DNA of 64,000 nt from Cerioporus squamosus (lineage: Eukaryota > Basidiomycota > Agaricomycetes > Polyporales > Polyporaceae). Position 1 is the first letter of the stretch. Each line of letters begins with the position of its first letter. Of this stretch, positions 1 to 10,162 are shown one piece after another. The notes below the pieces were generated by a model. That model ran no database searches, was not told the DNA's origin, and saw only the letters and a list, made by a program, of their open reading frames with translations. The position numbers and the translations under genes are program-made. Location of the stretch: positions 62,001-126,000 of the forward strand of contig JABYQS010000001.1 in the NCBI GenBank assembly GCA_022592435.1. The letters run 5' to 3'.

Positions 1-342
1 TGACGGGATCGCCGCTGTCCCGTCGGTGCCGTCGCGCGAACAACGACGGGAACAACGGAAACGGACGTGGATTTCCGAGAAGCACGCGTTTTCACCTCGG
101 GACATCTTACCACACGTCTCGTATAAGTCGAGGCATGGACCTCGAGTGTCAGGGAATACGTGCATCATTCCGACTAGTAGTTGTAGTAGATGGATATACA
201 GTGCATATGGGTAACGAAGCAATCCGTCCGAACAGTATTCAAAGGTCTCCGAGCAAATACGATGCGCTGTGATAGTAGGTATGTACGATCGAGGGAACGG
301 GAGGGAACGGGAGAGGGAGCTCACTAGCACGAACCAATACGT
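1..342. other. Intergenic, no gene seen
   Basis: I find no ORF with recognisable protein character here. The stretch lies downstream of the RTA1-like gene, which ends at 343 on the minus strand, and runs to the window edge. A short tandem repeat with a 10-bp unit (GAGGGAACGG, two full copies plus a partial one) sits at about 291-320. Confidence 0.6.
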
Positions 343-1891
343 CTATACCTTAGCCTCTTCGCTTCCGCTGCTCCTCTCTTCTATGGCGGGTACGGGAGCG
401 TCGTCGATGTTGTCCACGTTCGCGAGCGTGTCGATTGAAGGGATCATCCGCCCGGGCCAGAACGGCGTGTACACCGCGACGGCGACGAAGAGCGGGAGCG
501 AGTCCAGGCCGTAGAAGAACGCCTCGGTCGTCGCGAGGTGTCCCCGGTAGCCCTGGGAGAGCTCGATGACACGGTATATACAACGGATCTGCGGTGAATC
601 GCGGATAGCGGATAAGTGAGTTGCGGGTTCCGTGAGAGCGAGGACAAAGGTGCTTACGAGGATCCCGACCGAGCTGATGAGGAGGACGTAGGAGAGGGAA
701 CGCCAGTCTCTGTGCCACGGTTTGTCCGCGTCCATAGCCCAAGTGTTCGGCTCCCTCGTCTTCACGCGGTACAAGAACCGGAGCGACACAAGGACGAAGA
801 ACGCAAAGGACGCCAGCTGCAGTGCGAGTCCAGCTAAGAAGATCTAGTATGCATCCGGGCTGGTCAGCATGCCTTAGGGCGAAAGCGTCAGAAGACTGGA
901 CTTACATGCTCGCCCGTCTTGGAGAGCTTCTGGTTCTTCGAGATGGACAGTAGCGCACCCGCCGCCTGTACGAGGAATGTAGTGATGTCGGAGGCGACGA
1001 AGACGATCGTGATGCGTTGAGGACGGATGAGGAGATGCTTGTTCGACTTGATGTATCGCGCGAGGCGTCCCATGAGCATGTACTCGGACGCGATGAATGC
1101 GCATGGCTACAAGTGGAGCTCGAAGTGAGATTACTGTCAAGAAGCACATTTGCGGGCACATACCGAGAGCACGATGAAGAGGTAGTACGCAATGTACTTC
1201 CCTTGACTGTCAGGATCGACGTGCAGACCAAACCGCACACCGAAGCCAACGGCCCAAGCTGTATGAACGCAATGCACATGAGCGCGGCACTAACCACAGA
1301 AAGCAAGGACCATACGCACTGAATTCACCGATGAGCATCGACAGCATACACCGTCCGCCGTACCTCCATAGCAGCACGGTCTGCGTCAACGCAATGAAGA
1401 GGACCAAAGCTGTATACGAACGACGTCAGTGAACCATCCATACAACAGGCACATTCCTGTAAGAGCTGACAGCGTCTCATTTCGATGGACGCAGAAGAAC
1501 GCTAAGCGGGGACGCCTCCATTCAGTGTGCAGACACACGATGCCATAACACCGCAGTTTCCCCCGCCTCACTTCGACTTCCCATCCATCCACTCATCTCC
1601 GCACCACCTCCCACAGCACGCTTCCAGACGAGAAAGGAAAGCGTAGTGTACGCGCGGAGCCACAAGGAATGAAAGAGGCAAACGAGAACACGCACATATG
1701 GCGATCGCGCTGAGGGTGTTGTTCGCGATGTACCGCAGCGGGTTGAACGGGTCGTTCTTGGGGTCCGTAAACACCCACGGCACAGGCATGTACGCCGCTT
1801 CCGCGGACGCAACGCATGCCGCGATCATGGTGAACACCGCGCAGAGCCAGGACGCGGAGGAGCTTGCCCGCGCAGATCGTGAGGGCATCAT
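343..1891 (-). CDS. RTA1-like membrane protein
   Basis: Multi-exon gene for a seven-helix protein of the fungal RTA1/RTM1 family, whose members have been linked to lipid translocation and resistance to membrane-active compounds; the substrate here cannot be read from sequence. The N-terminus has a leader-like hydrophobic stretch followed by DPKNDPFNPLRYIANN, as in basidiomycete members. A central exon (about 904-1080) carries the family-typical segments GRLARYIKSNKHLLIRPQR and VASDITTFLVQAAG. The last exons give IRCIYRVIELSQGY and a C-terminal helix ending near FWPGRM. A 64-bp GT..AG intron joins GIL to IRCIYRVIE. The start at 1891 is chosen because it precedes the leader; exact borders of the middle exons (1100-1700) were not resolved. 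Family assignment is firm, function is not. Confidence 0.85.
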
Positions 1892-2619
1892 GCCGAGCTT
1901 GAGGCTGAAAGTTCCAACGAGCGACTAGGGAGAGCCTCTAGACAGAGGAACGTCGAGGACTGGGGACGGTGAGGGTTACGGCTCGAGGAGGAGTAAGGGA
2001 CTGTGGGGAGGTGGGGGGTGGAGCACAAAGGAGCGAGGATTGCGGCTGGCGGGACCTGGAGATATGTGTGCGCGCATGGCGGATGCGCTTGGCTCTGGCT
2101 GCAAGTACATAGCTGAAAACGCGATGCCGGCGGTACATGTAGCTGATCAAGACGGCCATGGGAGGCCCATCGACCAACCATCGACGGTCCGTATGTTTCG
2201 GCGCCCAGAGTCGGAGCAGCGGCAGGCAACGGCCAGGCACAAGTACAGACGCACAGACACTGAAGTTGTGTCCGGAACGAGTTCAGGCCTCCTCGCCAGG
2301 CTCAGACATGACTGGGAGGCAAGGTAAGATCTGCGAAGCGACCGAGAGCACAACTTTGCGACTTCGAAGGTGGAAGAGTGCAAAGGTACGCACGGCAAAC
2401 TCAGTAACGTACCCGGGTATTTCGGGCATGTCGGCGCCCCTGTGCCGTCAGCATGTTCGCCCCATTTACCCGGCTGAAGAGCCGCCCAAACAAAACCACA
2501 CGCGGTTCAGGACACCTCGACGAACGAGCTCGGAGTCGTTGATGGAGAGCAGTACAAACAACAGCAATGGTCAAGCAGAGTAAGGTAACAGAATGATTGC
2601 ACGGAAGGAGGCTCGCCTT
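1892..2619. other. Intergenic region upstream of RTA1-like gene
   Basis: About 730 bp between the start of the RTA1-like gene and the 3' end of PRP19, both on the minus strand. It should hold the PRP19 terminator and the RTA1-like promoter. Several ORFs up to about 140 codons cross it on both strands, but none resembles a protein family and they overlap each other, so I treat them as chance ORFs in GC-rich DNA. Confidence 0.5.
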
Positions 2620-4252
2620 TTACGCCGCCGCGCCCCAGATCCTGACCTCCCTCCCAGTCACGCCCCAAATCTCCTTGCTCTGCGCGCCGAAGACGACGTC
2701 CGACACCTCCCCGCCCTCCTCGAACCGCGCAAGCTCCTCCCAGCTCTTGTTCGCGAACACCCGCAGGCCCTCGTTGCCCGCCACCGCGAGCAGGTTCGCG
2801 CTGTAGTCGTACACGACCTTGTTGACCTTGAACGCGTCGCCGAGCGGGATGGACTTCGAGATCTTCATCTTCCGCAGGTCCCACACCGCGACCGACGACA
2901 GCGAGCCAGGCGCAGCGAGGTGGTACCCGTTCTCGGAGAACGAGAACGTGTTGACCGTGAACGGCGTCCCGTCGCTCGGGGCGAGTGCCGCAGCGAGCTG
3001 CGAGGGCGCACGGAGGTCGTACACGCGGATGCTCCCGCCTGGCGTACCAACACCAAGCAAGACACCGTCTGGATGTACGGCAAGGGAGCTGAAGGGATCG
3101 TCGAACTCTGGCGCGCGGTAGACTTGCGAGAAAGAGCTGAGGTCGTGGATGGACCATGTCCGGTCGGCAGAGCTGAGGGCCATGAGAGTCGACGTGGGGT
3201 GTACGACGAGACCGGTGAGTTCACCCTTGTGGGTCCGGATGGTCGCCTTCGGGATGTACTCGCCGGAAGCCTCGTCGTGTGCCCACGCCTTCGCGATCTT
3301 GTCGGCACTGGCAGAGAGGATGAGCGTGGAGTCGCCCTCACGCTCGCGCAGCGCGACGTGCGTGACCTTCTTCGTGTGCCCCTTGAGCGTCGCGAGCACT
3401 TTGTCGGTGTCACGGTCGTACAGCTGGACGATCTTGTCGTTGCCGCCAGTGAGGAATTGAGATGGGTGTGCGGAGGAGACAGCGAGAGACGTGATACCAG
3501 CAGGGGAGGGAGAGTGCAGAGAGGGAACAGGTGTGCTTCGCAGTATAGCTCTTCACGTCCTCTGGCGTGGCGTACCCTTCTGGGGCCTTGCGCTTCTTGC
3601 GCGTAGCAGAGAGCTTCTGGTGAGTCTCGTCAATCTGCTTGAGGACGTCACCGGGCAACCCTCCAGCCTCCTGGTCCGCGTCTCCCATCTCCACATCTCC
3701 TCCCGAGGCAGGTACGTCGACGTTCATGGTAGCGGCAACGCTGCTCAGCGCTCTGTGAAAGCAGCAGTCAGATATTGTCTCGTAGTACAGAAGAGCAGGA
3801 CACTTACTCCCGGGCCGCGTCACGTTCCTTTATGAGACGCGCTACTACGCGTTGCGCCGCGTCTTGCGCGTACAGAGCATAACTGAGTTCTTGGCGGAGG
3901 GAGTTGTATTGCTGCCTGAGCGCGAAAGTCTCGAGCATGGCTGCGTCCCACTCATTTTGGAGCGTCTGGAGAAGGGCCGGGATGGAGCTCGCACTAGGCG
4001 GTCGTGGCGGGGCTGCTTTTGGGTCTAATCACGTAGCAGTCAGCACGCATGCAAGGAGGCCGCAGGTCTTTGGCACTTACTGGCTTTCACAGAGACGAGG
4101 TCTGCCTCCTCCAACTTGTCTCCGGTAATAGGGTCCGTCCCATTCTCGTTGATGTACTTGAGGATGAGCCTGCGCTCGTAGACGTGGCCCGACTTGGCTG
4201 AGACAACGGGGTCCTGGGGCGGCTCGCCAGAGATGGAGCAGAAGAAGGACAT
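2620..4252 (-). CDS. PRP19: PRP19 U-box E3 ligase / splicing factor
   Basis: Pre-mRNA-processing factor 19, core of the NineTeen complex that ubiquitinates spliceosomal proteins and stabilises the activated spliceosome in the nucleus. The first exon, from the ATG at 4252, encodes the U-box: [18 protein letters not shown], then [13 protein letters not shown] and [13 protein letters not shown]. The second exon gives the Prp19 coiled-coil segment ([20 protein letters not shown], then a Ser/Leu/Arg-rich helix with [17 protein letters not shown]). The large last exon (2620-3399) holds the C-terminal WD40 propeller beginning [16 protein letters not shown] and ending [15 protein letters not shown]. 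Order and overall size (about 500 residues) match the family. It is head-to-head with SGT2; only 181 bp separate the two starts. Confidence 0.95.
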
Positions 4253-4433
4253 TTTGTCGGGCAGCGGGCGGGCGGGCGTGGAGATGAACCACTGAAGGTG
4301 TCTGGCGCCCGCCCATGCCACCGCGCAGATTGAGAGCGCCCTGTTTGCGCGTGTTGCCGCCGGCGTCTCCCCGCGCCCTCGTCTGCAGGGCGCGCGTCCG
4401 TCGCGGATATTCCGAGACTCTGCACACACCACC
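4253..4433. promoter_or_regulatory. Shared divergent promoter PRP19 / SGT2
   Basis: The ATGs of PRP19 (minus) and SGT2 (plus) are 181 bp apart, so both promoters and 5' leaders must fit here. The stretch is very GC-rich, with no clear TATA box. Confidence 0.6.
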
Positions 4434-5736
4434 ATGTCCAGCAAACAACGTCTCGTTCTCTCAATCATCGAGTTCCTCAACCAGTCCATCCAGGACGGTA
4501 CCATCAAGGAGGATGACCGGGAGAGCTTGGAGGTTGCCAGTGCGTCTCGCGTCCCGGTGTCCGCCCAGGTCGTCTTCATCTAACCATCCCCCTTCGCACA
4601 GTTCAATGCATAGGCGAGGCATTCGGAGTCGATCCCAGCGACCAAGCGCAGGTCGACCGTCTCTCTGTCAAGCCCGCAAGCCTGCTCTCGATCTTCGATG
4701 TGTTCCTGAAGACAAAGGACAAGCTCGCATCTCCCTCTGGCTCTGCGCCGGCTGCATCATCCTCTGCGCCCGCCGCACCGTCTGCCGCGGACAAGGCGGC
4801 AGCAGAGAAGCTCAAGGCTGCCGGAAATGCGCACATGTCGGCCAAGAAATACGACGAGGCAATCAAGTCCTACACTCAGGCGATTGCCCTCGATCCCACC
4901 AACGCAGTCTACTACTCCAACCGTGCCGCCGCGTACTCGAGCAAGGGCGACCACAGCTCCGCGGTCCTCGACGCAGAAAAGGCGATCGAAGCGGACCCGT
5001 CCTTCGTCAAGGCATACCACCGGCTAGGGTGCGCAGTCCGTCCGTGTTCTACCTACCTGCGCCAACTGACGGTTGGCAACGATGCTCTGCAGGCACGCAC
5101 ACTACTCGCTTGGTGACTTCAAGGCAGCAGCAGAGGCGTTCCGCCGCGGCCTCGACGTCGACCCCTCCAACGCCTCGCTAAAGACCGGCCTCTCGAATGC
5201 GGAGGCCCGCATTGTCCCCGAGGAGAACTTCGACGACATGCCCCCACTTGAGCCCCCACCCACTCGCGGCGCGGACCCCAGTGCGGCCGCAGCCGCAGCC
5301 GCAGGTGCCGGTGGCCTGGGAGGTATGGCCGACATGCTCCGCAACATGGGCATGGGCGGCGGTGCGGGAGGTGCAGGAGGTGCGGGCGGAGCCGGTGGTA
5401 TGCCCGACCTAGCGGGGCTCTTGAACAACCCTGCGATGATGGCGGCTGCCCAGCAGATGATGCAGAACGGCGGCTTGGAACGTCTCATGCAGAACCCTGC
5501 TCTCGCCAACATGGTGCGTGTCTTGCATATTGGTGTGCAGAGGATACGTGGCTGATCTTCCCGCTTGTGTGCAGATGAACCGTATGCAGTCTGGGGGCGG
5601 CATGCCGAGCATGGCGGAGATGATGTCTGACCCTACTTTGCGGGACCTGTGAGTACCGCGATCCGAAACCTGAGTTGCGATGCCCCCCGCTGACCGACGA
5701 CTGTACAGGGCGAGCCAATTCGGTGGAGCTCAGTGA
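4434..5736 (+). CDS. SGT2: SGT2/SGTA small glutamine-rich TPR co-chaperone
   Basis: Cytosolic co-chaperone that hands tail-anchored membrane proteins to the Get4/Get5-Get3 pathway and binds Hsp70/Hsp90. The first exon starts MSSKQRLVLSIIEFLNQSI, the SGTA homodimerisation helix region. Exons at about 4801-5190 encode three TPR motifs (AEKLKAAGNAHMSAKKYDEA, then DPTNAVYYSNRAAAY, then HYSLGDFKAAAEAFRRGL), and a conserved EENFDDMPP follows. The C-terminal third has a Gly/Ala-rich run (GGAGGAGGAGG) and the Met/Gln-rich NPAMMAAAQQMMQNGG, LMQNPALANM and MSDPTLRDL elements of the substrate-binding region. Short introns interrupt at about 5030 and 5513. It ends ASQFGGAQ with stop at 5734-5736. Family and position of all domains agree. 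Confidence 0.93.
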
Positions 5737-6299
5737 GGCGGAGTTGCGAGTTCCAGGTTGCGGCATTTAGAGAGGTATACCTTGCTGTGTATTTGGGTCT
5801 CCTCGGTGGCAGTCTCGATCTAGTGTTGTAGGAATACATTCTTCGGACTTGCACCTCGATCTGGTCGATATAACGTGCAAACGCAGACATATCAGGGGGC
5901 ATCTACCCGTCCAACTTGCAGCTTCATGACACTGAACTCGCAGATGTCTCACCGCGATATGCATGCACAGGCTCGTTGATTACTCTGTTAGGGCCTGTTC
6001 AAGTGGTTGACCCCCTCGTCCTCGAATACCAAGCAATACTGTGCATGCGTTGACTGAGCAGTCCGTCGCCGTCCCCTACTTTGTCGCCTCTCCCCAGTAC
6101 GGACAGCCCAGATCTCATTTCAGTTGCAGAGGGCTCGCACTCACTCTGCTACCGCTGCACGCACTCCAGAACTATGGAGGAGTTGTGAGGACTGTTGTAC
6201 ATTACATCCATGGCCAGCTCATGTACACACACAAGACCCAACATCTACGAGGTCCATTAACCACCAACACGCCCAACACCACAGTACTCGAGTACTCAA
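5737..6299. other. Convergent intergenic region
   Basis: 563 bp between the 3' ends of SGT2 and the kinesin-6 gene. It should contain both terminators. No ORF here looks like a protein. Confidence 0.55.
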
Positions 6300-9200
6300 T
6301 CATCGGTTGCCTCGAGTACTGCGACGTAACTTCATACCCCCAGCAGTGTCCTGGTCCACGCCAAGGTCCGCTACGGACATCATCTTGTTCTTGCCCAGGT
6401 TCCTGCGTACATCACTCAGTCGTGTCGCGTAGGAGGCGGTAGCAAGCATCAACTTACCGCTTCTTCTTCTTGCCAGGGTCCACCTCGCCTTTCCCGGGCA
6501 CGTACTCCAGTCCAGAACCCATAGCTTCCTCGCGTGCTTTCTTGTTGGGAACGATGACCGTGGAGTCTTCCGGGTCGATGTCATCATCCCCCAGCGAGAG
6601 CTCGTCCAGCTCCTGCTCGAGCTCCGCGACTGCCCTGGACACCTTTCTCGTCGACTTCCGGCCCTGATGTGTCTGTGTCTGCGCCTGTGCACGCTTCGCC
6701 TGCGCCACCGCAAGCGGCGTGCTCGCTGCAACCACTGGGTTCGCGGGGGCCTGAGCCTTGCCTTTGCCCTTCTCACGCGCAGGGGTGGCATCGGACGCCT
6801 CCGACTCCGTCCAGTCCTCGATCGACTCATCAGACTCCGACTCCGATTCCGACTGGGTAGGCTCGTCGGAGATGTCGTCCTCTTCTGATTCAGAGTCTCC
6901 GTCATCCGGGCTCGCAGTCTCAATCTCGTCCGTCTCGGTCTCGTCGATGTCCATCTCGGGGTCGGACGCAACCCTGGCGGAGGGCTTCGTGTTTGGCCGG
7001 AGGGTAGACTGGCGTTTTGGCGCAGGCTTGCCCTTGCCTGCAAGGGGTGAGGGGGTGCGGCTCCGCGCGTCAGACGGCGAGTGGACGTATGCATCGGAGT
7101 CGTTGCTCTCGTAGTCCCCATCCCGCTGTGTGAAAGCAGTCACGTCAGTGTCAATCACGACGTGGACAACTCCATCACTCACGCCTGCAACTGACGACTC
7201 GGCCTCATCATACTCGCCCTCGCCTTCGCCCACATCGCTCATCCTCAATTGCCCGATCGCATCAGACTCGACCGAGTCCGCGATGGAGTCTGAGTAACCA
7301 CCTTCCGAACGCGGGACAGCCGCCCGGTTGAGCACGCGCGACCGCTGGATCATATCAAGCTTGGCGTCCATCTTCTCTTCGTTGGACTCCATCTACGCAC
7401 GGGGAAGACGGTTGACAATCACCACAACAGAACAGTGTGAAAGACGGACTCACCACCCGCATGAGTCGCCTCGTGAACATGTCCTCCATGCCCCGCATGC
7501 GCTCTTCCATCTCCACCATCACCTCCTCACGAGTCTCGGCCTCGATCAGTGCACAGCGGAGATGCGCGTCATACAGCTGCATACGAAGCTCCTCAACCTC
7601 GTCGAAGAGGGCGTTGACCAGAGGGTTGATCGGTTCGTCGTCCTCAACGCTCGTCTCCTCGCCATCGTCTAGCTCTTCATCCTCTGCTCACTGATTAACG
7701 GACTAGAACGGAAACGACACAAGATTGCACACCTTCAAGCACTTCTAGGTGCGCCTCGCTCGCCTTCTTGCCGGGACCGCCCAAGGAGATGGTGACCTTT
7801 CTGCGATGTGAGGTGCTCGGTGGTCGCGTCCCGTTCGCTTTAGGCTTCGTCGGCGACGGCGGGATGCGCGGTACAGTTGCGGCAGGGTTCGTGCAAACCT
7901 CCCTCGCGAGGGCTGCGAACTTCATCACATGCACGTTCTCGTCGAACCCCGTGTCGTACGGGTTTACGTTGACGATCATAACCGCACGTCCGTCGCCTAC
8001 GAAGTAGTCCATAAGGACCTCCGTGAGCTTGCTGTGACGGAAGGGCACCAGAGCCAGGCCGCGCTTGACGTCGCGTGTGTCGAGCTGCGAACCGGGCTTC
8101 ACGCCCTGTTGCAAGCTACGAGCCAGTGTCCGCTGATTCGCCCGGAGTGTCTCCATACACTGGCCGAGAACCATGAGTGACTTGTTGATGTTTCCGGCTT
8201 CACGGAGGCGCTCGCCCGAGGTGTGCGTGTGTTTCGTACGTTCGGAGCCAGCAAGGTCGACAAGCGTCAAACGCGCCGTCTGGATGCATGTTGGATCCTG
8301 TACGAATGCCGGTCAGCAACATCGCTAGATCGCTAGAACGTGATATCGGTACTGGACGCACATTCCGCTCGCCACGGTGCACACGCAAGACCTTGATAGT
8401 GACAAGGGCATGGCTTCGACTGCTCTGGCTGTTCGCGAGAGTACCAAAGACGCGGCGATGAAGCTGGCCGACCCGGAGCAACTCCTTAGCCTCAGCGGCA
8501 CTTTTGACCTGCACCTGCCGAAGGCCCGCGACGTACTTGCCTGCGCTTGCGGCGTCCCCATCGGCATCTCTCACTGGACACGGCTTCACTGTCAGTGCCT
8601 TGCGAGTGAGCAACAATGGGGCCTTGTTGGAAGGGAAGGGCATGTTGAGGAAGTTCGACGTGGGGCGCGGTATTCCAGAAGGGGTCTGGGCTGTGCTTGA
8701 TGCACCAGACTCGAGAGCACCGAAGAGGTCATACACCTTCTCGTTGTACACTTCTGCATATGAGAGCCAAATGGTGTACTCATAGTTGCGATCAACCTTC
8801 AAAACCGTCGGGTCGGTGCTTGCGTCGGACGTCGATGATGAGCGAAGGTCATCCTCGAGGACATCAGCGAGTGCGGGAGAGCCGTTCTTGCTGGGGAGGC
8901 GGATCGTCGTTGGCTCGTCAGACTCAGCGGCAAGTTCGATGCCTTGCAGACGGACCGGTCTGTACTAACGGACCGTCAATGAGATGCCCGCATTTGTGTT
9001 ATACAAGCGGATTGTATTTACCTTCGCATCTCCGTGCAGTCCTTCGATACTGTTGAAGATGACATCTAGCGTTCTTGGTATAATACCTGCGCTCCCTGGT
9101 TCGCTTCCTCCCTGGATTGTGTATGTCTTCCCAGAATTGGTGACGCCGTAGGCAAACAGCAAGGCGTTCCGCCCTTCCAGGACATCGCGGACTAGAGGTA

Positions 9201-9862
9201 GGGTTGTCTTGCTGAAGAAATCGGACTGGGTCGTGTCCGGCGGGAAGACATGCGAGAAGGTGAAGATTGAGGAGGGATTGATCGTAGACATACGGGAATG
9301 AGTGGTAGATGAAGATGGGTCAGTCATCCGGACGGATGTATCAGTGAGTGGTTCAAGGTACGGCTCATAGCCAGTCTCTGAATCGTCTACACAAGGTCGG
9401 ATCCGTAGGTAGGCCTAGAGCAGCAATGTCAGCATGATAGTTTCATCTAGCCAGAGCTATGATTGCAGAGACTCGTGTATTGCTTGCCTGCTCGGTGAGC
9501 AGGGGAGCAACGCGAGACAATACTTTACGCGGGCCACAGTATAGCATGCGGATGCAGTGCAAAGGACCAGAACTTGAGTAGTTACACACCTTAATGGGCT
9601 CTCTGTCTGTGTCCGGGGGGAGCTCGACAGAGCTAGCTGCCTTCGTAACAGGCTTGGAAGCAACATTCCGGCTGGACGGCTTTGCGTCCGGAGAGTTGTC
9701 TCTGTTCACAAGGGGCTTCCGGGTGGCAGTCTTCTTGGCAGGGGCTGCCGCCGTCGTCCTTGAGGCTCCGCGGGTGGTACGTGTGGGTGCAGGAGGATCG
9801 ACCGCCTGAGTGGTGGTCTTTGTACGGGTCGAGGAGCGGGTGGTCTTCGGTTTGCTCGCCAT
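6300..9862 (-). CDS. Kinesin-6 family motor protein
   Basis: Plus-end microtubule motor of the kinesin-6 family (KIF20/KIF23/MKLP class), which acts at the central spindle in cytokinesis. A basic, Ser/Thr/Pro-rich N-terminus precedes the motor. The P-loop reads FAYGVTNSGKTYTIQGG; VTNSGKT is characteristic of kinesin-6. After FNSIEGLHGDAK comes the long family-typical insertion before DRNYEYTIWLSYAEVYNEKV. Switch regions follow as SQSSRSHALVTIK and VDLAGSERTKH, then the helix GNINKSLMVLGQCMETL. A tail segment around 7380-7620 has the MKLP-like ELRMQLYDAHLRCALIEAE coiled coil, and the C-terminus is acidic and Ser-rich. The reading frame appears to stop after KKKKR near 6454, but a consensus donor there and an acceptor near 6409 splice in NLGKNKMMSVADLGVDQD.., ending at 6300. 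Confidence 0.92.
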
Positions 9863-10162
9863 GTTGTCGTCGGGGCCTCTGGCTCGTCGTCAGACGAGAT
9901 CTTATAGCCGTTCAGAACAAAGGTGGCCGGCGATATCGATGGTGGAGGGAGAGGCGAGATGGTGGAAAAGCAAGGGATCGATGCCACAGTTGTGAGGCTC
10001 GGGTGGCTGCCGAGGCCAACCCACGAGGAGCGCGTCCGTCACGTGCCCGACGCGTCCAGCCACGGTCGCGATCCAACACGCCACCGCGTTTTCCCTTGAC
10101 CACCATCTCCTCCGCGCCCGCCCCGCCCAACCACTCTCTTGCTTGCTTCACTCGTCTTGGAT
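9863..10162. promoter_or_regulatory. Shared divergent promoter kinesin-6 / SPC7 with cell-cycle box
   Basis: 300 bp between the ATGs of two mitotic genes. It contains ACGCGT at 10050-10055, the MluI cell-cycle box bound by MBF (Swi6/Mbp1 type) in yeasts, and a palindromic CACGTG E-box at 10040-10045. Sites are exact string matches; use by either gene is inferred. Confidence 0.5.

Noticed and set aside
2593..3606. Plus-strand ORF of 337 codons
   Set aside because: Antisense to the WD40 exons of PRP19 and without family character.
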